A DNA stretch of 22,267 bases from Eubacteriaceae bacterium (GTDB lineage: Bacteria > Bacillota > Clostridia > Eubacteriales > Alkalibacteraceae). Below, piece by piece: positions 1 through 8,003 of the stretch (the stretch's first letter is position 1; every line of letters starts with the position of its first letter). Location of the stretch: the NCBI GenBank assembly GCA_003446375.1, contig DMAW01000154.1:1-22267 (forward strand), given 5' to 3'. A program made the position numbers and the translations under genes. Under the pieces are notes generated by a model, which was not told the origin of the DNA, ran no database searches, and saw nothing but the letters and a program-made list of their open reading frames with translations.

Positions 1-147
1 GTAAAGGAAAAACTGTCTTTATTGATTCCCGAGGATAAAGAACGACTAAGCCATATTATCAATAATGGAAAAATAGAGATGATGCACACCAAAGAGGCGA
101 CCTTGGAGGAAATTTTCATAAAAGTAACCGGTAGGGGGTTGCAATAA
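1..147 (+). CDS. ABC transporter ATP-binding protein, C-terminal end (partial)
   Basis: Frame 1 is open from the window edge to a TAA at 145-147 and encodes the last 48 residues of a protein. The tail contains EATLEEIFIKVTGR, which closely resembles the end of ABC-2 export ATPases, where a 'LEEiFlklTG' segment closes the protein. The Walker A, signature and Walker B motifs lie upstream of the window. The next gene starts one base after the stop and encodes an ABC-2 permease, which supports the call. The substrate cannot be deduced; drug, peptide or lipid export are all possible for this class. Confidence 0.8.
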   Translation, partial: VKEKLSLLIPEDKERLSHIINNGKIEMMHTKEATLEEIFIKVTGRGLQ

Positions 148-148
148 A

Positions 149-1183
149 ATGAAAAAACTCTTAACCACTTTTTTAAAAGACTCAAAGCTTTCATTTAATG
201 GCTTGTATTTTTACATCGAAATCGGAATGGCTATAATATTCATAGCTGTGATGCTATTTGTCGTACCGGAAAACTTCGATCAATCTCAAAGGCTGGTTGC
301 TTACGTCAATTTAGAAGAACCGGTAAAATCTCAAGTTCTAAGCTTAATTGAAGGCGAAGAATCAATTGAAATATTAGAAAGCAGAAATCAAGTTGAGGAT
401 GCCCTGAGTAAAGACAGATCTGCAGTTGGAGTAGAGATTAAATCAGAAAATCAAAGCCTTGTCTATGATTTGATTCTTCAAGGTTATGAAAGCGAAAGCA
501 TGAAATCCATGCTGAAAGCTTCAATAGAAGGTGAATTTTTATCTCAGATACCCGGGTTTTCCTCTAAGGTTAACACGACTGCCTTGGAAAACAACCCTGA
601 AAGGCTTTCAGACAGGGTAAATATACTGCCGATTTACTTAACCATAAACGTTGGGCTTATGGGGTTATTCATAATAGCAGCTTATATATTTTTAGACAAG
701 GATGAAGGCGTCATAAAAGCATACGCAGTCGCTCCTGTCAAACTATGGCAGTATCTTGCCAGCAAAATGCTTATTCTGTTGATGATGGGGCTATTAACTT
801 CATTCATGACTGTTTTAGCCTTAGCCGGAACAAAAGTCAACCTTTTTCATTTGTTCTTGCTTGTCGTATCCTTTAATTTATTTGGCTCCTCCTTGGGACT
901 GCTGATATCAAGTTTCTTCGACACCATGGTTAAAGCTATGGGTGGACTTTATGCCGGAGTCATGCTTATGGTGCTGCCAGTTGTCTCGTATTTCATGCCA
1001 TCATTTAATCCTATGTGGATAAAAGCATTCCCGTCTTATCCAATGATGTTTGCATTTAGAGAACTGCTTCTTGTAAATGGAAATACAGGATATATATATA
1101 TTCAATCCGGAGTGTTTTTGATTTTAGGCTTTTTTATATTCGCGGCGGCAAACTTGCGATTTAAAAAAACTTTGACAGTTTAG
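149..1183 (+). CDS. ABC-2 type transporter permease
   Basis: This 344-residue integral membrane protein is probably one half of an ABC exporter channel. The hydropathy pattern read by eye is typical of ABC-2 permeases: one N-terminal membrane segment (about 19-40), a polar domain of about 120 residues (45-160) expected outside the cell, then about five membrane segments (161-182, 205-226, 232-256, 264-285, 314-337). A GGGGG ribosome site lies in the last codons of the upstream ATPase gene, and the ATG is one base after that gene's stop, so the two are probably translationally coupled. The following permease gene is 12 bases downstream. The substrate is unknown. The family call is firm; the direction of transport (export) is inferred from the family. 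Confidence 0.8.
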   Translation: MKKLLTTFLKDSKLSFNGLYFYIEIGMAIIFIAVMLFVVPENFDQSQRLVAYVNLEEPVKSQVLSLIEGEESIEILESRNQVEDALSKDRSAVGVEIKSENQSLVYDLILQGYESESMKSMLKASIEGEFLSQIPGFSSKVNTTALENNPERLSDRVNILPIYLTINVGLMGLFIIAAYIFLDKDEGVIKAYAVAPVKLWQYLASKMLILLMMGLLTSFMTVLALAGTKVNLFHLFLLVVSFNLFGSSLGLLISSFFDTMVKAMGGLYAGVMLMVLPVVSYFMPSFNPMWIKAFPSYPMMFAFRELLLVNGNTGYIYIQSGVFLILGFFIFAAANLRFKKTLTV

Positions 1184-1195
1184 GAGGTCACATAA

Positions 1196-2197
1196 ATGAA
1201 AAAAATACTTTCTATTGTAGGAAGAGATATTAAAAGCGGAACCAGGGACTGGCTTATCATTTATTTGGCCATAGCTCCGATTCTTTTTGCACTTGTAATC
1301 AAAGCCCTAATTCCAAGTGTCGGCTCATCAGGTCTAAATTTAGTTTTAATGCAAGGCACGGACAATGACTTGGCAAAATATCTATCAAACTATGCTACAG
1401 TTGAGTACGCAACAGACACGGATGCCATGGAAGAGAGAATACTTAGAATGGATGACGTATTTGGAATAACTCAAAACAGCAACGGTATTGAACTTATAAA
1501 ACAAGGCAATGAAACCGGAAATATGGACATGCTGTTAAGCAACATCTTAGACAAATACGTCCAAAGCGATCTTCCCGACATACCGGTGATCGTCGAGTTT
1601 TCTGATGTAGGATGGCAAATGTCTCCGTTGAAGCTGCAAGGAGGCAACATCATCATAATGTTTACGGCAATACTTGGTGGAATGCTTATACTTTTGAACC
1701 TAGTTGAAGAAAAGATGAGCAATACTATCAGTGCTATCAACGTTACTTCGGCTACCAGATCTGAATTTATAATCGGCAAAGGCTTGCTTGGCTTCATACT
1801 GCCTGTTATAGGATCCATATGCGTTGTCCTTATACTGGGCTTTGGGTCTATCAACTATTTCATGCTCCTAGCAAGCTTGCTAGGCATCGCCTTGATAAGC
1901 ATAATAATCGGATTTAGCATCGGTGTTGTAAATGATGAACCCATTGCAGCCATAGCAAGCATGAAGGTTACTTTTATTCCGGTGTTGGCATCTGTTTTCG
2001 GATATATTTACCTTCCGGACAAATGGCAGTTCGTTCTTTACTGGTCGCCTTTTTATTGGGCATATGACAGCATTAATGATATCTTGATGCAAACTGCAGT
2101 TTGGAGTCAAGTCGCCAGAAACAGCATCATTATAATTATAATAACCGCTTTGATATTTTTGTTGCTGAAAAAACGTATAAACCAAGGATTAAATTAA
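1196..2197 (+). CDS. ABC-2 type transporter permease, second subunit
   Basis: This 333-residue membrane protein has the same architecture as the preceding permease: an N-terminal membrane segment (about 20-39), a polar external domain (about 45-148), and about five C-terminal membrane segments (150-168, 192-218, 221-245, 253-272, 310-324). The two proteins look like distantly related partners that would form a heterodimeric channel with the ATPase encoded at the window start. The ribosome site GGAGGT overlaps the stop codon of the first permease gene, which indicates tight operon coupling. No residue pattern identifies the cargo. Confidence 0.8.
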   Translation: MKKILSIVGRDIKSGTRDWLIIYLAIAPILFALVIKALIPSVGSSGLNLVLMQGTDNDLAKYLSNYATVEYATDTDAMEERILRMDDVFGITQNSNGIELIKQGNETGNMDMLLSNILDKYVQSDLPDIPVIVEFSDVGWQMSPLKLQGGNIIIMFTAILGGMLILLNLVEEKMSNTISAINVTSATRSEFIIGKGLLGFILPVIGSICVVLILGFGSINYFMLLASLLGIALISIIIGFSIGVVNDEPIAAIASMKVTFIPVLASVFGYIYLPDKWQFVLYWSPFYWAYDSINDILMQTAVWSQVARNSIIIIIITALIFLLLKKRINQGLN

Positions 2198-2217
2198 AAC
2201 AAGGTGGAGGAGTTAAA

Positions 2218-2424
2218 ATGGATGGACTTGCTTTGCTGGGGATTATTCTTATTGTTTATTCCTTTGCAGTAATCGCTATTGCTGTAAAAAAACCGCCGGC
2301 TATATGGAATATGGCCAAGATCAAATTTTTTATCCGGCTCATGGGTGAAAAAGGAACCGTGATATTCTTTTATATTTTTGCAGCAATTGCCCTTGTCGTC
2401 GGTATTTGGCTATTGGCTTATTAA
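2218..2424 (+). CDS. Small two-span membrane protein of the ABC operon
   Basis: A 68-residue hydrophobic protein. The start is the ATG at 2218 because a GGTGGAGG ribosome site lies directly upstream; an in-frame extension to 2101 would overlap the permease gene and has no ribosome site. It has two predicted membrane segments (about 4-23 and 47-66) joined by a basic loop. The N-terminal sequence LALLGIILIVYSFAVIAIA is plain lipophilic sequence without motifs. It is the last gene before the operon terminator, 20 bases after the second permease, so it may be an accessory subunit or assembly factor of that transporter. I do not recognise the family. Confidence 0.6.
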   Translation: MDGLALLGIILIVYSFAVIAIAVKKPPAIWNMAKIKFFIRLMGEKGTVIFFYIFAAIALVVGIWLLAY

Positions 2425-2442
2425 ATCTGCAAACGGTTAATC

Positions 2443-2472
2443 GAGCGGAGTCTTCTCCGCTTCTTTTTTTTT
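2443..2472 (+). terminator. Intrinsic terminator of the ABC operon
   Basis: A 7-bp stem (AGCGGAG at 2444-2450 with CTCCGCT at 2455-2461) and a TCTT loop are followed by a T-rich tract (2462-2472). It lies 19 bases after the stop of the last ABC-operon gene. Confidence 0.85.
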
Positions 2473-2482
2473 GAGTCGCATA

Positions 2483-2491
2483 TGTTATAAT
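2483..2491 (+). promoter_or_regulatory. Extended -10 promoter for the EamA transporter gene
   Basis: TGTTATAAT is a perfect extended -10 element (TGn plus TATAAT at 2486-2491). There is no good -35 at the usual distance, since that position falls in the T-tract of the upstream terminator. An extended -10 can compensate. The expected start of transcription is about 25 bases before the gene's ATG. Confidence 0.6.
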
Positions 2492-2522
2492 TGAATATAA
2501 TCTCAAATAAAGGAACCCATAT

Positions 2523-3482
2523 ATGAATATAAAAGAATTTTTTACAAAAAAACAAAATATCATTTTTCTAGCAGTCTTGTGTACATTTCTTTGGGGGAGC
2601 GCTTATCCAGCAATCAAGATCGGATATGAGATGTTTTTAATTCCACCTGAAGATCTATACGGCAAGATGGCTTTTGCCGGTTACAGATTCACTCTTTCCG
2701 GTATTTTAGTCTTGAGCCTCAACTACATGCTTTTCAAATCAGTTAAACTTCCATCAAAAGAAGATGTGCCAAAAGTTTTTCTTTTAGGAATTTTGCTTAC
2801 CGGCATACACTATACTTTTTTTTACATCGGCTTAAGCAATACAACTGGGGTAAATGGTGCAATACTTAATTCAACAGGTGCTTTTTTTTCTGTTATCCTA
2901 GCACATTACATTTACTCACAAGATAAGCTGACTATATCAAAAACTCTAGGCTGTATACTTGGTTTTGCAGGGGTTGCCACCGTAAGCCTTAGCGATGGCA
3001 TATTTAAGATTGATTTAAATTTTTTTGGCGATGGATTTATCGTCTTAGCGGCTTTTGTAAGCTCCATTGGATTTATTTACAGCAAAAGATTAAGCAAAAG
3101 AATTAATACCGTGACCTTAACAGGTTTTCAACTTTTATTTGGGGGAGGCATGTTGATAATTATTTCTGCACTTAACGGCGCGCGCCTGTCAGGCTTTGAT
3201 CTACAGTCAACGTCGCTTTTGATTTACATGGCTTTTTTAACTGCAGCTGCATTTACCTTATGGACGACTCTCTTTAAATACAACAAGGTCGGTCAGATAA
3301 GCGTATACAAATTTCTGATCCCTGTTTTTGGTACAGTATTGTCAGGAATTTTCTTAGGAGAAAAATTTGTAAGTTTAAAAAATCTACTAGCTTTAGCATT
3401 AGTAAGTACAGGAATCTACTTAGTTAACAGCCCTGCAGCTGTCAAAATGCTTAAAGATATGAGAAAACAGCACCAAAATTAG
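2523..3482 (+). CDS. EamA/DMT-family transporter (RhaT/YdcZ-like permease)
   Basis: A 319-residue protein with about ten hydrophobic segments arranged as two EamA repeats, the standard size and layout of drug/metabolite transporter superfamily exporters. The first repeat begins with FLWGSAYPAIKIG, a typical opening of EamA domains. The second repeat begins near residue 170. These proteins usually export amino acids, nucleobases or other metabolites; the cargo here is not predictable. The gene is monocistronic: its own promoter lies upstream and a strong hairpin containing its TAG stop lies downstream. The ribosome site is AAAGGA before the ATG at 2523. Confidence 0.85.
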   Translation: MNIKEFFTKKQNIIFLAVLCTFLWGSAYPAIKIGYEMFLIPPEDLYGKMAFAGYRFTLSGILVLSLNYMLFKSVKLPSKEDVPKVFLLGILLTGIHYTFFYIGLSNTTGVNGAILNSTGAFFSVILAHYIYSQDKLTISKTLGCILGFAGVATVSLSDGIFKIDLNFFGDGFIVLAAFVSSIGFIYSKRLSKRINTVTLTGFQLLFGGGMLIIISALNGARLSGFDLQSTSLLIYMAFLTAAAFTLWTTLFKYNKVGQISVYKFLIPVFGTVLSGIFLGEKFVSLKNLLALALVSTGIYLVNSPAAVKMLKDMRKQHQN

Positions 3483-3515
3483 GATGCCGCCAAAATGAAG
3501 CATCCTAATTTTTAT
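3475..3515. terminator. Terminator between convergent genes
   Basis: A 13-bp perfect stem (3475-3487 with 3500-3512) and a 12-base loop are followed by TTTATTT on the plus strand. The TAG stop of the EamA gene (3480-3482) is inside the left arm. On the minus strand the same stem is followed by a shorter U-rich run, so it may also end the sucrose operon transcript, whose last stop is at 3524. Confidence 0.75.
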
Positions 3516-3523
3516 TTGCGTTT

Positions 3524-4936
3524 TTAAAACTCTACTGCCTCTCTCATATCGCTTTTCTCAGCTTTGACTATCTCGACAGATCCACCTTTTGAAAATACTC
3601 CAAATAACCTTCCTTCTCTGCTTGGGAAAACTCTAGCCGTGAATGTTTCTTCTCCTCCATTTACGAATACCTCTACTGAAGATTGATCTAAATATATGTC
3701 AAGCTCAACTAAATCAGTCGATTTCAACTGCGCTCTTCTTACTCCGCGCCCCCATAAACCACTATTGTTTCGGTCCAATTCAATTTTATTCGTTTGAGCA
3801 TTTACCTTAAGTATCGTTTTTTCCTCAAAATCACTTGATGCCTTCAAATAGATTCCAAATTCTTTTGCTCCTTTATTTTTGAGCATGACTTTAATATTTG
3901 TACTTTCTCCTGAAAATTCAGGGATCTTTACATGTCCTTCTTTAATTTCCATCAAACCTAACTCCACTGAGTTTTCCTTAAGCTTCTCGATCTCTCGAAA
4001 GGGTCTTTGAATCAGTTTTCCATTTGAAATATACAATTCTCTGGGCATTGCCATGCAATGAACCCAGTTATCCTTTATGCTAGGTTGATTTTCTTCCTCC
4101 GGCATCCCCATCCAAGCGTAGAGGATCCTTCTTCTGTCTGGATTAAGCATCGTCTGAGGAGCATAAAATTCAAAGCCTCTATCAAGCTCAATGAATTCCC
4201 CTGATATGAACTCTGCCTTGTCAATATCCAGACTGCCTACCATATAACCACACTGATATATATTGTTGTATAAGTCCCCTTCCGATTCTAGCCCCTGTGG
4301 ACAGAAAATAAGCACGTCACTGCCTTCCAGCTTAAAAAGATCGGGACACTCCCACATGAATCCTAATTTTTTACGAGATATGTCGCCTATATATTTCCAT
4401 TCTATCATGTTTTCTGAAGAGTACAATGCCACAGTTCCCGTATTATCTTCTCTTTGAGCTCCTATGACCATATATCCAATTCCATCTTTGCCTAACCAAA
4501 CCTTTGGATCCCTGAAATGCGACGTATATCCTTTCGGATTGCCATTGATCAAAGGATTTCTTTCATATTTTTCAAAACTGAATCCATCATTTGATACTGC
4601 TAAGCATTGATAAGAGCTCCTAATGTTATTTTCATTCTTTACATTGCCGGTGTAGTATGCATATAGCTTTTCATTGTATTCTAGAGCAGATCCGGAATAA
4701 CAGCCGTTTTTATCATACCAATCCACCGGAGCGAGTACAGGTTTGCCGTGTTTCCAATTGACCATGTCATCACTATAGAAATGACCCCAATGAATTCGTT
4801 TTTCTTTTGGAAAATTTGTGTTCCATTGATAAAATACATGATAGATTCCCTTGTAGTAAGAAACTCCATTTGGATCGTTCATAAAGCCGTACGGAGGACT
4901 TAAATGAAATTTTTGTCTGTACCTGTCCCTACTCAT
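3524..4936 (-). CDS. scrB: Sucrose-6-phosphate hydrolase (GH32 invertase)
   Basis: A 470-residue cytoplasmic enzyme predicted to hydrolyse sucrose-6-phosphate to glucose-6-phosphate and fructose. All three GH32 catalytic signatures are present: FMNDPNG with the nucleophile Asp21, FRDPKVW with Asp143 (transition-state stabiliser), and WECPDLF with the acid/base Glu196. The five-bladed propeller spans about residues 8-320. A C-terminal beta-sandwich follows, containing VEVFVNGGEETFTARVFP (about 425-442). There is no signal peptide, as expected for a PTS-linked hydrolase. The gene overlaps the end of the EIIBCA gene by 8 bases, and its ribosome site GGGAGGAG lies inside that gene, so the two are translationally coupled. 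The symbol sacA is equally used in Firmicutes. Confidence 0.95.
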   Translation of the reverse strand: MSRDRYRQKFHLSPPYGFMNDPNGVSYYKGIYHVFYQWNTNFPKEKRIHWGHFYSDDMVNWKHGKPVLAPVDWYDKNGCYSGSALEYNEKLYAYYTGNVKNENNIRSSYQCLAVSNDGFSFEKYERNPLINGNPKGYTSHFRDPKVWLGKDGIGYMVIGAQREDNTGTVALYSSENMIEWKYIGDISRKKLGFMWECPDLFKLEGSDVLIFCPQGLESEGDLYNNIYQCGYMVGSLDIDKAEFISGEFIELDRGFEFYAPQTMLNPDRRRILYAWMGMPEEENQPSIKDNWVHCMAMPRELYISNGKLIQRPFREIEKLKENSVELGLMEIKEGHVKIPEFSGESTNIKVMLKNKGAKEFGIYLKASSDFEEKTILKVNAQTNKIELDRNNSGLWGRGVRRAQLKSTDLVELDIYLDQSSVEVFVNGGEETFTARVFPSREGRLFGVFSKGGSVEIVKAEKSDMREAVEF

Positions 4937-6812
4937 TTTTCTCCTCCCTTACAATTAATTCAATTATATCCTCACCCACCTTTATGATACCTTCTTTTTT
5001 AATAAAGGTAATATCAAAATCTTTGCTGTTTGTTATTACTACAGGAGTAATAGATGATGGTGCATGTTTATTTACGCTATCCAAGTCCACTTCGAGAATC
5101 GGGTCGCCCTTTTTTACCAGGTCGTCTTTTTTTACCAACAATTTAAATCCTTCGCCGTTAAGTTTTACGGTATCTATCCCAAAATGCACCAATATCTCTC
5201 CACCATTTTCACTTTCAATAGCTAGAGCGTGACCCGTTTCAAAGGCCATCAACACCTTTCCGTCTACAGGAGAATATACTTTTCCATTTGATGGTTCTAT
5301 GGCAAATCCATTACCAAGAATCTTATCTGCAAAGGTCTTGTCGGGAACTTCTTCAATCTTAATGAGCTTTCCATCTACCGGTGCGCTTAAAATGACTTTT
5401 GATTCCGTAATGATTTTTTGCTCTTTTTCATTCGCAACTTCTTCCGACTCATCTTCAAATCCAAGCATATTTACAAGTATAAACGCTCCACCAAATGCCA
5501 GCACGATGCCAATTATATAATGGATCATTGACTGTTGCTGAACTATTGCTATGCCTGGAATCCCTGTGACACCTACCGCTGTCATCGCAACATTCATAAA
5601 TACTACATACGCTCCACCTATTGCTCCACCTAGCGCCGCAGCAATAAATGGTTTTCTAAGTCTAAGATTCACACCAAAAATTGCCGCTTCAGTGATTCCT
5701 AGCAAGCAGCTTGTTGCCGCCGGCAAAGCAACTTGCTTTATTTTTTGATTTTTTGTTTTAAAGTAAACCGCTGCAGCCGCTCCTCCTTGTGCTACATTGG
5801 CCATAGCCCATATGGGCAATAGAAAATTGACCCCAATCGTGGGATTAGCCAATAGCCCGGCTTCAATAGCGTGGAAGCTATGATGAATGCCGGTAATTAC
5901 GATTGTTGAATACAGCCCTCCAAAAACAAGTCCTGCTAATAATCCCGCCGTTGAGTAAACGCCTTGAAGCCCGTAAGATATGATATCACCTAAAAAACGT
6001 CCTGCTGGCCCTATTACGATCAATGACAAGAACGCCGTAGTCATGAGGGTCAAAAACGGAGTAAGTATTATGTCCAATATATTTGGTACTATTTTTCTAA
6101 AAAATTTCTCTATGTAGCTCATGATCCAGACTGCTATCATCACAGGAAGTACCGTACCTTGATATCCTACCATTCCTACTTCAAAACCGAAAAGGCTTAT
6201 GGTGTTTTCTACGCCTCCACCAAGTGTCCAAGCATTTTGAAGCGCCGGGTGTATCATGATCCCGCCTAGCGCTGCTGCTAAAAACGGATTGGCCCCAAAC
6301 TCCTTAGCTGCACTAAAGGCAATCAAAACAGGCAAAAATACAAATGCCGCATTCGAAAACATATCCAAAAGAATAAATAATCCACTGTCGCCTTCAAGCC
6401 ATCCAAATGTCTTGCTCATTCCAAGCAGTCCCATCAACAAGCCACTTGCTACTATAGCCGGAATAATTGGTACGAAAATATTTGACAGTATCCTTGCAAA
6501 TCTCTGAAGTGGATTTAAATTTTTCATTGCAGCTTGTTTCACTTCAGATGTACTGGATTCCTTTATTCCGGCCATTTCAATTAATTCCTTGTATACCTTG
6601 TTGACCTTGCCTTGACCTAGTATGATTTGAAATTGTCCGGCATTGCTAAAGGAACCCTCCACCAGATCTAAATTTTCTATGGCTTTTGCATCAGCTTTAT
6701 CTTCATCCTTCAAAACCATCCTCAACCTTGTTGCGCAATGGGTCACGCTTTCGATATTTTCTTTCCCTCCGATACCCTTTAATATTTCTTCAGCAGTCTT
6801 TTTATAGTCCAT
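4929..6812 (-). CDS. scrA: Sucrose-specific PTS permease EIIBCA
   Basis: This PTS enzyme II imports sucrose with phosphorylation to sucrose-6-phosphate. The order is B-C-A in one chain of 627 residues. The EIIB domain (about 1-85) carries phosphocysteine 26 in VTHCATRLRMVL. The EIIC membrane domain (about 100-455) has the GITEAAIFG motif. The EIIA domain of the glucose type (about 465-627) has GHALAIES (His528) and the phospho-accepting His543 in LVHFGIDTV. The start chosen is the ATG at 6812, 8 bases after AAGGAG. An in-frame TTG two codons earlier is only two bases from that site and is unlikely. Sucrose specificity is inferred from the GH32 gene overlapping the 3' end and the nearby fructokinase. 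Expression is controlled by the RAT and terminator just upstream (6841-6964). Confidence 0.93.
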   Translation of the reverse strand: MDYKKTAEEILKGIGGKENIESVTHCATRLRMVLKDEDKADAKAIENLDLVEGSFSNAGQFQIILGQGKVNKVYKELIEMAGIKESSTSEVKQAAMKNLNPLQRFARILSNIFVPIIPAIVASGLLMGLLGMSKTFGWLEGDSGLFILLDMFSNAAFVFLPVLIAFSAAKEFGANPFLAAALGGIMIHPALQNAWTLGGGVENTISLFGFEVGMVGYQGTVLPVMIAVWIMSYIEKFFRKIVPNILDIILTPFLTLMTTAFLSLIVIGPAGRFLGDIISYGLQGVYSTAGLLAGLVFGGLYSTIVITGIHHSFHAIEAGLLANPTIGVNFLLPIWAMANVAQGGAAAAVYFKTKNQKIKQVALPAATSCLLGITEAAIFGVNLRLRKPFIAAALGGAIGGAYVVFMNVAMTAVGVTGIPGIAIVQQQSMIHYIIGIVLAFGGAFILVNMLGFEDESEEVANEKEQKIITESKVILSAPVDGKLIKIEEVPDKTFADKILGNGFAIEPSNGKVYSPVDGKVLMAFETGHALAIESENGGEILVHFGIDTVKLNGEGFKLLVKKDDLVKKGDPILEVDLDSVNKHAPSSITPVVITNSKDFDITFIKKEGIIKVGEDIIELIVREEKNE

Positions 6813-6840
6813 TTTCAATTCTCCTTTCGCTTTTTATAAT

Positions 6841-6943
6841 AAAAAACTCGGATCCAAAAATATCTAAACATGCTTCTCATTATTTAGCTTTCCCTTTTTT
6901 AAAGATGCTAAACAACATTAGTTATTTTCTTACCGAGTTTTGC
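6841..6943 (-). terminator. RAT-controlled terminator in the EIIBCA leader
   Basis: On the minus strand, AAAACTCGG (6933-6941, the 3' edge of the RAT) can pair with CCGAGTTTT (6843-6851), followed by a T-run. The arms are about 80 bases apart. An inner hairpin (6907-6917 with 6878-6888, 11 bp including G-U pairs) would bring them together. Because the upstream arm overlaps the RAT, forming the RAT hairpin would prevent termination, as in bgl/sac/lic systems. Confidence 0.7.
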
Positions 6944-6964
6944 CTGCACTACCAGTAACAATCT
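6934..6964 (-). promoter_or_regulatory. Ribonucleic antiterminator (RAT) upstream of EIIBCA
   Basis: The minus strand reads GATTGTTACTGG, TAGT, then GCAGGCAAAAC, which matches the conserved RAT layout recognised by BglG/SacT/LicT proteins. It starts directly after the tandem TAA TGA stops of the antiterminator gene and overlaps the downstream terminator arm. It is nearly identical to the RAT at 7901-7930. Confidence 0.92.
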
Positions 6965-6966
6965 CA

Positions 6967-7812
6967 TTATTTAGTTTTATTTTCATCTATGAGCCTTTGA
7001 AGATGAATACAAAGATATACTACTTCATCCCTAGACACTATATAATCGTGATTCTTTTGGATGTAATCCTTGATCTTTTCAGCGGTACTAAAAGCTTTTG
7101 GATAGCTATTCATCATATGCTCATAAAAAGGAGTCTCAATGCTGACAGTTTTGTTCTTGCCGATAATCCTTTGGGCAAAAAACCTTATATGAGCCACAAG
7201 CCTTTCATAAGACAGGCTTGAATAATCGAGATCGATTCGCAAACTATATTTTATCAAATTCAATATATCTTGCACCATTTCAGTTATATTTAGGGTGTTT
7301 GGCATCTCCTCGCCCATTGTGGCGTTTATTAGGTGCAACGCTATAAATCCAGCTTCATCCTCAGGCATCCTGACTCCTATCCGTTTTTCAATGAGATCGA
7401 TCCCCCATTTTCCCGTTTCATATTCTTTTTTGTAGAGCTTTTTTATTTCCCACAGGAGATGGTTTTTAATCAGGAGTCCTTCTTTAAATCTTTGGATTGC
7501 AAAGGAGATGTGATCTGCCAATGCTATGTGTATATTATTCTCAAACTTCGTATCTATGATTTTTTCTCCATAGCTTATTATATCTTCCGAGAGAGTCAGT
7601 ATCGTCTGAGATATTTCCTTTACCATTTGTTCATAGATATTTCCTTCACTTTCGTCTTTAAGCGTGAATATCTTTTCAACCTTATCATTTTCCAAGATAT
7701 CTCCGTTTGACTTTTGGAAGGCTATGCCCCTTCCCATAACCACTATTTCGCTTTTGGTATCTTCTTGATAAGATATGACTACGTTGTTGTTGAGGATTTT
7801 TTTTATGCGCAT
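6967..7812 (-). CDS. sacT: BglG/SacT/LicT-family transcription antiterminator
   Basis: A 281-residue RNA-binding regulator with two PTS regulation domains. The N-terminal CAT RNA-binding domain (about 1-55) starts MRIKKILNNNVVI, with the family's GRGIAF segment at 28-33. PRD1 (about 65-170) holds His101 in DHISFA and His160 in ALHLINA. PRD2 (about 175-281) holds His208 in VAHIRFF and His270 in CIHLQRL. All four regulatory histidines are present, so classical control is expected: EII-dependent phosphorylation of PRD1 inactivates, HPr-dependent phosphorylation of PRD2 activates. The gene sits between two RAT sites, indicating control of its own transcript and of the sucrose permease. The symbol is by function in context; the sequence alone is equally close to licT. 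Confidence 0.92.
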   Translation of the reverse strand: MRIKKILNNNVVISYQEDTKSEIVVMGRGIAFQKSNGDILENDKVEKIFTLKDESEGNIYEQMVKEISQTILTLSEDIISYGEKIIDTKFENNIHIALADHISFAIQRFKEGLLIKNHLLWEIKKLYKKEYETGKWGIDLIEKRIGVRMPEDEAGFIALHLINATMGEEMPNTLNITEMVQDILNLIKYSLRIDLDYSSLSYERLVAHIRFFAQRIIGKNKTVSIETPFYEHMMNSYPKAFSTAEKIKDYIQKNHDYIVSRDEVVYLCIHLQRLIDENKTK

Positions 7813-7860
7813 CTCTATCTCACCGCCTCCGGACTCCTTATATCAATCAACAGATTACAC

Positions 7861-7905
7861 AAAACAAAAAACCCGAACCAAAACCCCATGGGGCTGACTC
7901 AGGTT
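7861..7905 (-). terminator. RAT-controlled terminator in the antiterminator gene leader
   Basis: On the minus strand AACCTGA (7899-7905) pairs with TCGGGTT (7870-7876, one G-U pair), followed by a T-rich run (7861-7871). A CCCCATGGGG palindrome (7884-7893) sits inside the loop. The upstream arm overlaps the RAT, giving mutually exclusive structures. It lies about 50 bases before the antiterminator start codon. Confidence 0.8.
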
Positions 7906-7930
7906 TTGCCTGCATTACCAGTAACAATCC
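7901..7930 (-). promoter_or_regulatory. Ribonucleic antiterminator (RAT) upstream of the antiterminator gene
   Basis: The minus strand reads GGATTGTTACTGG, TAAT, then GCAGGCAAAACCT, the full RAT pattern. It begins roughly 20 bases after the expected transcription start from the promoter at 7960-7988. Its 3' edge forms the first arm of the following terminator, so the antiterminator should promote its own expression when sucrose is present. Confidence 0.93.
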
Positions 7931-7959
7931 AAATATAAAATTTCCTTGTTTACAATTCC

Positions 7960-7988
7960 ATATTACAAAATTTTTAAATCCCTGTCAA
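7960..7988 (-). promoter_or_regulatory. Sigma-A type promoter of the sucrose operon
   Basis: On the minus strand there is a perfect -35 TTGACA (7983-7988), a 17-base spacer, and -10 TAATAT (7960-7965). It begins 16 bases after the fructokinase stop. It is the strongest promoter match in the window and would drive the whole RAT-sacT-RAT-scrA-scrB transcript. Confidence 0.88.
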
Positions 7989-8003
7989 GCAAGATTAAAA
8001 AAT

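Noticed and set aside
4984..6507. Several open frames on the plus strand opposite the EIIBCA gene
   Set aside because: They are antisense shadows of a clearly coding gene, are rich in Ser/Pro/Ala without motifs, and lack ribosome sites.
6875..6974. 13-base direct repeat (6875-6887 and 6962-6974) as a possible attachment site or insertion scar
   Set aside because: The segment between the copies is the RAT-terminator leader, with no mobile gene. The second copy is partly coding. It is better explained by RNA pairing in the leader.
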